64,000 nt of DNA, from positions 46,659,986-46,723,985 of the forward strand of contig NC_061815.1 of the NCBI RefSeq assembly GCF_021462225.1. Direction: 5' to 3'. The DNA comes from Girardinichthys multiradiatus (Eukaryota > Chordata > Actinopteri > Cyprinodontiformes > Goodeidae). The notes beneath the pieces are model-generated. The model searched no databases, was not told the DNA's origin, and saw only the letters and a list, made by a program, of their open reading frames with translations. Made by a program: the position numbers and the translations under genes. Within the stretch, counting starts at the first letter, position 1. Each line of letters starts with the position of its first letter. This document shows, piece after piece, positions 31,449 through 42,985 of this stretch.

Positions 31449-33049
31449 CAGGTCTTTCTCAAAATATTAGCATATTGTGATAAAGTTCATTATTTTCCAT
31501 AATGTCATGATGAAAATTTAACATTCATATATTTTAGATTCATTACACACTAACTGAAATATTTCAGGTCTTTTATTGTCTTAATACAGATGATTTTGGC
31601 ATACAGCTCATGAAAACCCAAAATTCCTATCTCACAAAATTAGCATATTTCATCCGACCAATAAAAGAAGTGTTTTTAATACAAAAAACGTCAACCTTCA
31701 AATAATCATGTACAGTTATGCACTCAATACTTGGTCGGGAATCCTTTGGCAGAAATTACTGCTTCAATGCGGCGTGGCATGGAGGCAATCAGCCTGTGGC
31801 ACTGCTGAGGTCTTATGGAGGCCCAGGATGCTTCGATAGCGGCCTTTAGCTCATCCAGAGTGTTGGGTCTTGAGTCTCTCAACGTTCTCTTCACAATATC
31901 CCACAGATTCTCTATGGGGTTCATGTCAGGAGAGTTGGCAGGCCAATTGAGCACAGTGATACCATGGTCAGTAAACCATTTACCAGTGGTTTTGGCACTG
32001 TGAGCAGGTGCCAGGTCGTGCTGAAAAATGAAATCTTCATCTCCATAAAGGTTTTCAGCAGATGGAAGCATGAAGTGCTCCAAAATCTCCTGATAGCTAG
32101 CTGCATTGACCCTGCCCTTGATAAAACACAGTGGACCAACACCAGCAGCTGACACGGCACCCCAGACCATCACTGACTGTGGGTACTTGACACTGGACTT
32201 CTGGCATTTTGGCATTTCCTTCTCCCCAGTCTTCCTCCAGACTCTGGCACCTTGATTTCCGAATGACATGCAGAATTTGCTTTCATCCGAAAAAAGTACT
32301 TTGGACCACTGAGCAACAGTCCAGTGCTGCTTCTCTGTAGCCCAGGTCAGGCGCTTCTGTCGCTGTTTCTGGTTCAAAAGTGGCTTGACCTGGGGAATGC
32401 AGCACCTGTAGCCCATTTCCTGCACACGCCTGTGCACCGTGGCTCTGGATGTTTCTACTCCAGACTCAGTCCACTGCTTCCGCAGGTCCCCCAAGGTCTG
32501 GAATCGGCCCTTCTCCACAATCTTCCTCAGGGTCCGGTCACCTCTTCTCGTTGTGCAGCGTTTTCTGCCACACTTTTTCCTTCCCACAGACTTCCCACTG
32601 AGGTGCCTTGATACAGCACTCTGGGAACAGCCTATTCGTTCAGAAATTTCTTTCTGTGTCTTACCCTCTTGCTTGAGGGTGTCAATAGTGGCCTTCTGGA
32701 CAGCAGTCAGGTCGGCAGTCTTACCCATGATTGGGGTTTTGAGTGATGAACCAGGCTGGGAGTTTTAAAGGCCTCAGGAATCTTTTGCAGGTGTTTAGAG
32801 TTAACTTGTTGATTCAGATGATTAGGTTCATAGCTTGTTTAGAGACCCTTTTAATTATATGCTAATTTTGTGAGATAGGAATTTTGGGTTTTCATGAGCT
32901 GTAATCATCCGTATTAAGACAATAAAAGACCTGAAATATTTCAGTTAGTGTGCAATGAATCTAAAATATATGAATGTTAAATTTTCATCATGACATTATG
33001 GAAAATAATGAACTTTATCACAATATGCTAATATTTTGAGAAGGACCTG
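31449..33049 (-). mobile_element. Tc1-A2: complete Tc1 element in L2 copy 2
   Basis: A 1,601-bp element with CAGGT(C/T)CTTCTCAA termini and TA duplicates at 31447-31448 and 33050-33051. TIRs are about 200 bp; the outermost 115 bp differ at only two positions. The transposase frame is open from start to stop. It interrupts the L2 RT in the same orientation and within 2 bp of the site used by Tc1-A1 in copy 1. High TIR identity and an intact gene suggest a recent arrival. Confidence 0.95.
31724..32728 (-). CDS. Tc1-A transposase, full length
   Basis: A 334-aa Tc1 transposase that binds the TIRs and moves the element by cut and paste into TA. Residues 7-46 form the first helix-turn-helix (LTAVQKATIDTLKQEGKT; CSQSAVSRHL). 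Residues 49-57 are a basic GRPR-like linker (GRKKCGRKR). Residues 65-125 are the second DNA-binding half (GDLRKQWTESGVETSRATVH). The DDE core has D148 (LFSDESKF), D238 (IFQHDLAPAH) and E273 (SPDMNPIENLW), giving DD34E. The length matches the usual 330-345 aa, and the ATG is the first codon of the conserved MGKT start. No stop, frameshift or lost catalytic residue is visible. Confidence 0.95.
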   Translation of the reverse strand: MGKTADLTAVQKATIDTLKQEGKTQKEISERIGCSQSAVSRHLSGKSVGRKKCGRKRCTTRRGDRTLRKIVEKGRFQTLGDLRKQWTESGVETSRATVHRRVQEMGYRCCIPQVKPLLNQKQRQKRLTWATEKQHWTVAQWSKVLFSDESKFCMSFGNQGARVWRKTGEKEMPKCQKSSVKYPQSVMVWGAVSAAGVGPLCFIKGRVNAASYQEILEHFMLPSAENLYGDEDFIFQHDLAPAHSAKTTGKWFTDHGITVLNWPANSPDMNPIENLWDIVKRTLRDSRPNTLDELKAAIEASWASIRPQQCHRLIASMPRRIEAVISAKGFPTKY

Positions 33050-33051
33050 TA

Positions 33052-33300
33052 AATAGTGAAGAAAATTGGCCCAAGTACTGAACCGTGTGGTACTCCACAA
33101 TTAACCATGGAATTTGAAGATGATTTATCATTTACATGAACAATCTGGAATCTGTCAGACAAATAAGATTTAAACCAGCCTAGCGCTGTTCCCCTGATCC
33201 CTACAGCATGTTCCAGCCTTTCTAAGACAATATTGTGATCAACTGTATCAAATGCAGCACTGAGATATAAGTCCATTATCTGAGGACAGGAGAATATCAT
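33052..33300 (-). pseudogene. L2 copy 2, RT N-terminal segment
   Basis: On the - strand the frame reads SAAFDTVDHNIVLERLEHAV, GTALGWFKSYLSDRFQIVHV and CGVPHGSVLGPIFFT, then meets Tc1-A2. Gln in PQGS is replaced by His, and sequence before SAAFD is shortened (LLDI lost), so the RT is defective. L2 similarity ends near 33300. Confidence 0.85.
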
Positions 33301-34240
33301 TAGTGTAGCTTTAGAGTTATAGTGCAGCTCTTCACCCTCTTGTCCTGCCATCGTCTATTCCACTGTCTATGTAAATAATTGCTTATGATTAAACAGTCAA
33401 GGCATTAATTCCCTGTACTTGTGGACTGATTATCTGTTTCTTCAATATTGAAATAAATAAAATTTGTACCAGAACAATTTTTCTTTTTGTGCTGTATGAT
33501 TGTGTTAATAAATGTTTAGTAGTTGTAGTGATTGTACAACTGCATGGATTGTGCAGCTGTAAAGAAATAACTCTGGCCTGATGCAGGTTGGTAAAAACTT
33601 AAATGTAAAATAATGAGTTAAACTTTTCCTGTTTATGGATCCAGCGCAAGTTAAGATATGATGAAAGAAATTAATCAACTGTATAACTCTAAAGCTGCAC
33701 ATCCTCTGCTATCATCCTTCAGATGCCTTTTAAAAGCAGTAAAGCCAGTTCTGAGTTCTCTATCTTGTTTTGTGAACAAATGGCAGGATTTGGGCTTCTC
33801 TTACAGCTTTCTCCAGAGTCTCGAACAGAAAAGGATGAAATAGAGCTAAATAAATTACAAAAAAGGCTGGATAGTGTAAGGAGGCGGACAGAATGCGTTG
33901 TTGTGAGGTAGTTAGATAGAGCAAAATGTCTAGAATGGAAGTGGTAACTGATGAACAGAAAAATGCTTCATATGTTCTATCCATCTAACTACTACCTTCA
34001 GAGAATTTATTAATGTAAATTGTACTTTTTGGGAAACCAATAAGTAAATAATAGTTAATTTAATCTGGTATTGCTCATTTACAAAACATCTTTGGAACAG
34101 ACTTTCACATTTTATTTCTGGTCATGTTTACCCTATCTTTATCATGGTGGAAGAACATCTTGTTTGGTTAGACAGATATTGACAGTAAACTCAATTCTCG
34201 CTTTTTTGTAATTAGCCTGCTAATTATACTGTCCTCAATC
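33301..34240. other. Intergenic DNA, nothing recognised
   Basis: AT-rich. Only short open frames are present. A 15-bp match (TATAACTCTAAAGCT) occurs inverted at about 33303 and 33681. Confidence 0.5.
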
Positions 34241-34242
34241 TA

Positions 34243-35422
34243 CAGGGGTTGGACAATGAAACTGAAACACATGGTTTTAGACCACAATAATTTATTAGTA
34301 TGGTGTAGGGCCTCCTTTTGCGGCCAATACAGCGTCAATTCATCTTGGGAATGATATATACAAGTCCTGCACAGTGGTCAGAGGGATTTTAAGCCATTCT
34401 TCTTGCAGGATAGTGGCCAGGTCACTACGTGATACTGGTGGAGGAAAACATTTCCTGACTCGCTCCTCCAAAACACCCCAAAGTGGCTCAATAATATTTA
34501 GATCTGGTGACTGTGCAGGCCATGGGAGATGTTCAACTTCACTTTCATGTTCATCAAACCAATCTTTCACCAGTCTTGCGGTGTGTATTGGTGCATTGTC
34601 ATCCTGATACACGGCACCGCCTTCAGGATACAATGTTTGAACCATTGGATGCACATGGTCCTCAAGAATGGTTCGGTAGTCCTTGGCAGTGACGTACCCA
34701 TCTAGCACAAGTATTGGGCCAAGGGAATGCCATGATATGGCAGCCCAAACCATCACTGATCCACCCCCATGCTTCACTCTGGGCATGCAACAGTCTGGGT
34801 GGTACGCTTCTTTGGGGTTTCTCCACACCGTAACTCTCCCGGATATGGGGAAAACAGTAAAGGTGGACTCATCAGAGAACAATACATGTTTCACATTGTC
34901 CACAGTCCAAGATTTGCGCTCCTTGCACCATTGAAACCGACGTTTGGCATTGGCATGAGTGACCAAAGGTTTGGCTATAGCAGCCTGGCTGTGTATATTG
35001 ACCCTGTGGAGCTCCCGACGGATAGTTCTGGTGGAAACAGGAGAGTTGAGGTGCACATTTAATTCTGCCATGATTTGGGCAGCCGTGGTTTTATGTTTTT
35101 TGTTGTGGTATGCTGACATTACCCTGGATACCGTGGCTCTTGATACATCACAAAGACTTGCTGTCTTGGTCACAGATGCGCCAGCAAGACGTGCACCAAC
35201 AATTTGTCCTCTTTTGAACTCTGGTATGTCATCCATAATGTTGTGTGCATTTCAATATTTTGAGCAAAACTGTGCTCTTACCCTGCTAATTGAACCTTCA
35301 CACTCTGCTCTTACTGGTGCAATGTGCAATCAATGAAGACTGGCTACCAGGCTGGTCCAATTTAGCTATGAAACCTTCCACACTAAAATGACAGGTGTTT
35401 CAGTTTCATTGTCCAACCCCTA
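34243..35422 (-). mobile_element. Tc1-B2: DD36E-type Tc1 element, shortened
   Basis: A 1,180-bp copy of the Tc1-B family with CAGGGGTTGGACAATGAAAC at the left end, and TGTCCAACCCCTA at the right, where the last G is mutated to A. TA lies on both sides (34241-34242 and 35423-35424). It carries a net 90-bp deletion in the transposase gene compared with B1. Confidence 0.92.
34289..35236 (-). pseudogene. Tc1-B2 transposase with deletion and early stop
   Basis: The open frame starts at 35236 (MDDIPEFKRGQIVGARLAGA) and stops at 34340. A net 30 residues are missing after MSAYH (the QEGRTTSNRINCGRKRKLSE part in B1), removing the basic AT-hook-like linker. The catalytic residues remain: LFSDEST, VYQDDNAPIH and SPDLNIIEPLW, with 36 residues between the second Asp and Glu (segment DEHESEVEHLPW). 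A CGA-to-TGA change after MSFPR/ISFPR ends the frame 17 residues before the normal end (IDAVL...PY), which is still readable down to 34289. It is probably inactive. Confidence 0.85.
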
Positions 35423-35424
35423 TA

Positions 35425-36060
35425 TATTCATACATCCAAGTTCTCCAATCGTAAGCCAAATTTGACAGAATTACTTTTGTATATGAAGCATTATACTTTC
35501 TCAATAACGGACAGCAAGAATAAAATAACATTGAAAACATGTACCTTTTTTATTATTTTAATGTTCTTAATTCCTGTGTGTTTGAAAGTTTTGAAAACAC
35601 TGGCAATTTCTGTTTACGATATAATAAAGCTATCTTTCTTTTTTATTAGTATTCCTTTCTGTGTTCTTTTGTCTTTGTTCTTTTTGTGCTACATTCTGTT
35701 TCATTTAGTAAAAAAAAAACATGAAATCTTTTCTGCAGGAGCTTATCCAGCCTGTTTAAGGGGGCTAGTCTTGTTTTTACAACAGAAAACTGTTTGCTGC
35801 ATTGCAAAATTACACACCTACAAGTCTGAAGCAGTGAAAGTCATATACATGCAAGTGTTACAGTCTCTGTTGCAAAGTAGCTCAAGGGCATTCACACAAA
35901 CAGCAACCTAGTGACCATTTTAGAACTAACCTTAGCGTAAAGTATTTAACTAGGTCAATTAAAATCAGAATATAGCCAAGACAGCCCAAACTGAAAAACA
36001 AAACTCAGGATCTCCAACAAAGCAAGACGTTTTATTCTACTAAGCCACTAATGCTGTATT
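35425..36060. other. AT-rich intergenic DNA with one hydrophobic open frame
   Basis: An open frame at 35462-35911 (149 aa) is rich in Phe, Leu and Ile, as expected from T-rich DNA. It has no recognised domain, and I do not call it a gene. Confidence 0.45.
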
Positions 36061-36063
36061 GTC

Positions 36064-36266
36064 CAAAGTCAGTTCTCAGAGGCTGATGTCCTCCATGTTT
36101 TAGATGTTTCCATGGTTCACCATACCTGAATCAGCTGAATGGGTCGTTGGCAGGCTTCGGCGCTATTTGACAAATTGAGGAGGTAAATCAGTCATTTGAA
36201 TAAGATGTGTTAAAGCAGGGACACATCTAAAACATGCAGGACACTAGCACTTGAAGACTGGAGTTG
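36064..36266. mobile_element. hAT-like MITE (non-autonomous DNA transposon)
   Basis: About 200 bp with imperfect inverted ends: GTCCTCCATGTTTTAGATGT on the left and ACATCTAAAACATGCAGGAC on the right. The middle has AATCAGCTGAATGG and GGAGGTAAATCAGTCATTTG. This layout is that of a very common fish MITE family of hAT type, whose ends read like CAGTCCTCGAG...CCTGCATGTTTTAGATGT. The outer ends are decayed and the 8-bp target duplication cannot be confirmed. Confidence 0.65.
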
Positions 36267-36486
36267 TGCTGTTGGATCAATTCAAATTTCAACTGTTTTG
36301 ATGAGATGTTGGTTAGAATTTACAACCTGGGAGGATTTACACAAAAAAAAAAGTATCTTCGTTTTATGATATGAATTTTTTGTTATAGTGACTTTTGTGG
36401 CAAGGGATGGGGAATTGAGTGCTGTTGGATGTAGAGAAGGATTTGGGGCCTCAGACAACCAATCAAATCCAATAATGATGTCAGTT

Positions 36487-36519
36487 TGAGGTCCAATCCA
36501 AATACTGGATTGGACCTCA
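36487..36519. repeat. Perfect 14-bp hairpin
   Basis: TGAGGTCCAATCCA, loop AATAC, TGGATTGGACCTCA. No promoter, terminator or element end could be linked to it. Confidence 0.7.
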
Positions 36520-39500
36520 GCTTTATTCATGAAACTCATACTTTTTACCATGCTCCATATATCATGACCACAGGTGAGTGTCAGAACGCAGATGAAAAGG
36601 TTAGTCAAAAGTTTAGCGTTTTGCATCAACCCTTTCATCACCACAGATCACAGCAGTGCCAATATTGATGCAGACGAGGCCTTCATCCATCTGTCCATTT
36701 CTCATCTCTACCATCAGTCGCGAACAAGAAACAAAGACAGTTGAACTCTTCCTTTAGGCTGAAACCGAACCTTGACAAGGAGGGAGTAATACAGCTTTTT
36801 AGATTAAGAACTATGGTCTCAGACTTTACTTTTACACCACCTCTTGACATTTCCTTCTTCTATAATGGACATTTGAAAAAACTTGTTTTATCCCAAAGAC
36901 TGCCTGCTTGCTTATTTTCTCCATATTCTTACTGTAGTCTCCCTTATAAAAGCAGAGAGATTTATATAAGATTTCTTTTATATATATTTGCCTCAGTCTT
37001 CAGCCAAAATAATAAAATAATCACAACTAATAAACTATCCTACAGGAACAATAACTTTTACTTCTTATTGTTTTGTTTCATTTAATCATGATAACCACTA
37101 TAATAAATCACCACCAAATTGATTCCAGTAATAAAGGTGTTTCCAGCACAACCTGGGTTGGCAGATGATGGTCAAAAAAACAGACAACTGCAATCCCTGC
37201 CCTTCTGACAGCATTAACACTCACAGCTTGTTAGGGCAAAACGAGCAAAATGGCAGCAGCTTGATTGGAGCACACATGAACTGACATGTAATATTACTTC
37301 TAACACTTCTTTGTCAGATGCTGATTGTTGACACTACATCATGCGACTCTTGTGATAAGGTTGCCTTGACATTTTCCCGACGGAAGCGGGAAAATGTTGG
37401 AAACAAAAGGCACGTTAAATGGATTCTATCCTCTGCAGCAGGTCTGATGTCTTCTTATCGACAGGCTAATTCCCTGAAGAAATAGGATGTACCAGGGGAA
37501 GAGACTAATGAAACAATCTTAGACTTGAATTCCCTCAACACACTATCAAAGTTGTCTGTAATGCAGTGAGGCCCAGCTTCAGGTGGTTCTCTCTTTTTTG
37601 CTGCATCTTTTGCCATTATGGGACTGGGTTGGAATGTCAGATGAATTGTCCTTATTTTCATTTTTCACATACATTTTTTATAACTACAATCAGATGTATA
37701 GTAAAAAAAAACAGAAGCTTAGCTGGTAAAATGTGTTGGCACAGAGCACATAGAGCTGGACTGACATGAAGTCATAAAAATGACAACTCTTACAGTGCTC
37801 AGCTTCTTGATTACATTGGATCCATTTTGACTACACAGTAGTATAAATGACTCTAGCAGTGGATTAGATGAGGGAGCTCATTGCATTGCACTCTGTTTAT
37901 ACCACTTACACTAATACAAATAAACACAGGTGAAATGTCCAACAACTATTCCATCAATAAGGTACAGGGCTCCTGGGGCCATATGTTGAACTTTACAGTA
38001 TGGCCTCAAGAAATGGACCTGCTGCTACACAGGAAATTTTGATAAAATAACTTCCAGCACATAAGAGGACAAGTATTATGAACAATCCCAATGTACAGGA
38101 TACTGGCTGTGGGACCTGCTAGATGAGGGAATTTAATATGTCAAAACAATTTCCAGACATAAATGTTGATAATAATTTTAAAATAAGACATTTTTGTGAT
38201 CATTGCTTTAGGAGATACATTTATCTTTCGTCTTCATTTCATTTTTGGTTTTTTTCCTTGGCCTCTCTTTAATTTGTACCATGTGAGCAATCCTAATTAA
38301 TATGGCTTTTAACTTAATGACAATAGCCTTTAACAATCTCTTCGGGTTAGCCCTTTTGTTTTTGAGATGATACTGTAATTAGTCAAATCGGATGGTATTT
38401 ACCGTTTATACTGATCAAGCATAACATTACAACAACCTTCCTAATACTGTGTACTTCTCTCTTTTGCTGTTAGGGCTCTGAACCATTGAGACATGGCCTT
38501 TATTAGACACCTGAAGGTGTACTGTGGTATCTGGCATCAAGATGTTAACAGCAGAAGTACTGTAAGTTGCAAGGTAGGGCCTCTGTGGATTGGGCTCGTT
38601 TGTCCAGCAGATCCCTCAGATGTTATGTCAATGTAAAATTATTTATAAAGCACATAAAAAAAAACCACGTTGACCAAAGAGCTTTACAAATCAGTCAAGA
38701 ACAGAAAAACAATGAATGCAAAATTATTAAAAGATGATGCTCGACAGGCCTGAGGAAGTCACATTGACATCTCAACCTGATTGTTGAGCTCCTTCCTCAA
38801 ACCATTGATGAAACATTCCTGCTTTTAAGCAGGGCCCTGTGGTCCTACATGGTCTGCACCAATGCTTGGGTATGTTGTTAGAGTCACACAGATGGCAGGT
38901 CTTGCAAATTATGATTCAGAATGTATTCAGAAACCTTTTCGTGAAAACCAGCCATTCTAGAGCAAAAACAGCAATAGTTTATTCGATCAGACCACACAAG
39001 TCCGTCTTTGCCCCTTGTGCACATCAGTAAGCCTTTGCTGGACCTTTTTATGGCTCTGGTTTACCGCTCCTCCTTAAATGATAAAGACCACCTTAGACTG
39101 AAGCAACCCACATGCTGCAGTTTAGGAGATGTTCTGACCCAGACATTCAGCCCTCAGAAGTTGGCCCAATGATTTGGCTCATATTCTGCTTGCCCATTTA
39201 GTCTTTCTGCTTCCAACACATTAACTCTGAGAACAAAATATCCACCTGCTGCCTGATATTTCCCACCCACTAACAGGTGTGATGATAAAGAAATAATGTG
39301 TTATTCACTTTACCTGTCAGTGGCCGTAATATTATGCCTGAACAGTATATTTAATGTGAAACACTAGAAAGCATAAGCTGAATGTCAGGGAATTTACTTT
39401 AACTGTTCGGCTCAGTTTCACAGAAGGACTGATTAGCCTGTGTGATAGGATGAAAAGTGAAATCTGCTGAAAGATAATCTCTCTGTACAGCAGAGCTGAT

Positions 39501-40055
39501 GAGGATGTCTTTGTGTTGAGGAAGGAAATACATCTTGTAGGACACAGCACTGTGCACAAACAAAACCCTAAGAGTCAAGTGGTCCGGATCAATAGCTTTC
39601 CTGACCAAGAAATCTGAAGAAAATAGAAACAAATATAATAAAAAGGAGTAAGAGTAGAAGGCATGTCATCATTTACATTTACAACATAATGACCTGAGAG
39701 TACTTTTCATCAGTGATTTTGATGAATAAATACAGTGAGATGAATGTTAGTCAATAGCTACGTTGTGCATGGCATAATTTGACCTAAACTGATGACCACA
39801 TACTCCGAGGCAAGCACTGAGCCTCTTCTGACAACACACTATCTGAAAAACAATAACACAACAACCTATCTGGACAACATAACAAAACAAACCAGTTGAG
39901 ATCAAGATTAGTAATGAAGGAGGGTCTGGTCCCTGGAAACCAATCAGCCTCACCCATGGTTTCCACCTCACCTCTATTTTCAATCTCTGTAAATTTGTTC
40001 CATGTTCTCTTTTGTATAAAGAATTGTGCACAGTATGAATCATTGCCTTTCTTTA
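36520..40055. other. Intergenic DNA with one LINE-tail remnant
   Basis: No supported gene in about 3.5 kb. At about 38632-38740, AATTATTTATAAAGCACAT and CCAAAGAGCTTTACAAATCA look like the reverse complement of a LINE 3' tail of the GCACTTTATAAAT type. Other open frames are short and unsupported. Confidence 0.45.
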
Positions 40056-40278
40056 GGATGTTGTGTGCGTTTTAGCATGTACAGTGGGCTATATGGACAG
40101 CTGGCCCTTGTGCAACTGAATCCTGAGCGCCATTGAATTCTCATTGAAGGGCAATAGTTTGTGTCAGTCTCAAATCAACAAACACACAGAATTTTTAAAC
40201 GAAGTCTGGATGTCGTGTGCGCTTTATCATGTGCAGTGGGCTGAACAGCAAGAGGGTCCTTGTACAACCAAACCCTGA
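40056..40278 (+). repeat. Diverged direct repeat, two units about 150 bp apart
   Basis: GGATGTTGTGTGCGTTTTAG with CATGTACAGTGGGCT at 40056-40126 recurs as GGATGTCGTGTGCGCTTTAT with CATGTGCAGTGGGCT at 40208-40278. Both units end in a CCTTGTRCAAC...CCTGA block. Unit length is about 71 bp, with clear divergence. Family unknown. Confidence 0.6.
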
Positions 40279-40497
40279 CTCTTAAGATTAAAAGTGCAGC
40301 TTCTATGACAGTCAGTGCTTGACATTAGCCTCTAAACGTTAAGATACCAACAGCAAAGTGTTCGTGTTGTTTTCTAAGATATTATGCCGCAGAGGTTTTG
40401 AAGAGAATTATAAAAATCTAAATATTTGCTGGCTGTACTGCAAAGGTGTCAAAGGTCGTTTTTTTCTTGACAAAAAATAAAATAAATTGTTGATTAC

Positions 40498-42985
40498 AAT
40501 GATCCTCTCGATGTGGGGAAGCTGCGGCTCTACTCCGAGTCCCTCCCGGATGGCCAAGCTCCTCACCCTATCTCTAAAGGAGTGCCCGGCCACCCTACGG
40601 AGGAAGCTCATTTCAGCCGCTTGTATCCAGGATCTCGTTCTTTCGGTCATGACCCAAAGTTCATGGCCATAGGTGAGGGTAGGAACGTAGACCGACCGGT
40701 AAATCGAGAGCTTCGCCTTTCGGCTCAGCTCTCTCTTCACCACAACGGACCGGCACAGTGCCCCCATTACTGCGGCAGCTGCACCGAACCGCCTGTCGAT
40801 CTCCTGCTCCATTCTTCCCTCACTCGTGAACAAGACCCCGAGATACTTGAACTCCTCCACTTGAGGCAGAAACTCCCCTCCAACCTAAAGAGGACAAGCC
40901 ACCCTTTTCTGGTCGAGAACCATGACCTCGGACTTGGAAGAGCTGATCTTCATCCCAGCCGCTTCACACTCAGCTGCGAACCGCCCCAGCGCATGCTGTA
41001 CGTCTTGGCTAGAGTGGGCCAGCAGGGAACAGGTCCGACTTAGTGCCGGCAATGCGGACCAAACTCCTGTTCCGCTTATACAGAGACCGGATGGCCCCTA
41101 ATAAAGGGCCCCCCATTCCATACTCCTGGAGCACCCCACACATGGCACCACGAGGAACACAATCGAATGTTTTCTCCAGGTCCACAAAACACATGTGGAC
41201 CGGTTGGGCAAACTCCCATGAACCCTCGAGTACCCTGTAGAGGGTATAGAGCTGGTCCAGTGTTCCATGGCCGGGATGAAAGCCACACTGCTCCTGAAGC
41301 TGAGGTTCGACTATCGGTCGGACTCTCCTTTCCAATACCCTGGCGTAGGCCTTACCAGGGAGGCTGAGGAGTCTGATCCCCCTGTAGTTGGAACACACCG
41401 TCCAACATAGTCTGCCAGGCCAGAGGCACTGTCCCTGACCGCCACATAATGTTGAAGAGGCATGTCAACCATGACAGCCCCACAACATCTAGAGACTTGA
41501 GGTACCCCGAAGCCCTGCCACCATGGAGCTTTTTAACCACCTCAGTGACTTCAGCCTGGGTGATGAAAGAGTCCAACCCCTAGTCCCCAGCCAGTGCTTC
41601 CACCAGGGAATGCGTGATGGCAGGATTGAGAAGATCCTCAAAGTACTCCTTCCACCGCCCGATAATGTCCCCTGTCGTGGTCAGCTGCCTCCCGCTCCCA
41701 CTGTAAACAGTGTTGGCGAAGCACTGCTTCCCCCTCCTGAGGCGCCGGACGGTTTGCCAGAATCATTTCGAGGCCAACCGGTAGTTCTTCTCCATGGCCT
41801 TACCGAACTCCTCCCAGGTCTGAGTTCTTGCTCCTGCCACAGCCCAGGCCGAGGCACGCTTGGCATCACGCTACCCGTCAGCCGCCTGAGGAGTCCCACA
41901 AGCCAACTACAGCCAATAGGACTCCTCCTTCAGCTTGACAACGTCCCTTACTGCCGGTGTCCACCGCGGGATTCGGGGATTGCCGCCACGACAGGCACCG
42001 CAGGCCTTATGGCCACAGATATGGGCAGCAGCATCGACACAATAGACGCGGATGGTCCACTCGGACTCTATGTCTCCAACATCCCCCAGAATCTGGTCAA
42101 AGCTCTCCCGGAGGTGGGAGTTGAATGTATCCCTGGCCAAGGGCTCTGCCAGACATTCCCAGCAGACCCTCACTATGCGCTTGGGCCTGCCATGTCTGTC
42201 TGGTTCTCTCCTCTTCCAACGGATCCAACTCACCACCAGGTGGTGATCAGTGGACAGCTCAGCCCCTCTCTTCACCAGAGTGTCCAAAACATGCGGCCAA
42301 AGGTCTGACGACACGACAACAAAGTCGATGATCGACCTCCTGCCTAGGGTGTCCTGACACCCTTATGCTTGAACATGGTGTTTATTATGGATAATTCATG
42401 ACTAGCACAGAAGTCCAATAACGGAACACCACTCTGATTCAGATTGGGAAGGCTATTCCTCCCGATCACGCCTCTCCAGGTGTCACTGTCGTTTCCCACG
42501 TGGGCGCTGAAGTCCCCCCACAGAATTATGGAGTCCCCGGGAGGGGCACTATCCAGCACACCCAACAGGGATGCCAAGAAGGCCGGGTACTCCGCACTAC
42601 CCCTCGGCCCGTAGGCCGAAACAAGAGTCAGAGACCTGTCCCCAACCCGAAGGCGCAGAGATGCTACCCTCTCATTCACTGGGGTAAACTCCAATACTAG
42701 ACAGCTGAGTTGGGGGGCAACAAGCAAACCCACCCCAGCCCACCGCCTCTCCCCGTGGGCCACTCCAGAATAGAAGAGAGTCCAGCCCCTCTCCAGGAGA
42801 TGGGTTCCAGAGCCCACGTTGTGCGTGGAGGTGAGCCTGACTATTTATAGTCGATATCTCTCAGCCTCTTGCACAAGCTCAGTTTCCTTCCCCCCAGCAA
42901 GGTGACATTCCACGCCCCTAGAGCCAGCCTAAGCATCCGGGGATTGGGCTGCCGAGGTCTCCACCTACGTCTGCCGCCCAATCCT
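40498..42985 (-). pseudogene. RTE/Rex3-like LINE with endonuclease and partial RT, truncated at both ends
   Basis: On the - strand, from 42985 down: a start block (RPQPNPRML-type end of the 5' part), then the endonuclease (AGVGLLVAPQLSCLVLEFTP; LVSAYGPRGSAEYP; IILWGDFSAHVGNDSDTWRG; IIDFVVVSSDLWP; LSTDHHLVVSWIRW). RT fingers follow at 41398-41009 (CSNYRGIRLLSLPGKAYARV; QCGFHPGHGTLDQLYTLYRV; VHMCFVDLEKTFD, with a catalytic Asp). After SDLFPAGPL a deletion removes the PQG and FADD boxes, and the text resumes in the thumb (FAAECEAAGMKI; EEFKYLGVLFTSEGRMEQEI). The C-terminus stops at PHIER, without the normal 3' end. Several frameshifts are present. Confidence 0.88.

Noticed and set aside
35462..35911. 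149-aa hydrophobic open frame as a membrane protein gene
   Set aside because: T-rich composition alone explains it; there is no domain, no splice context and no conserved copy in the window.
41523..42308. 261-aa + strand frame
   Set aside because: It is antisense to the RTE endonuclease and linker; the - strand carries the family motifs.
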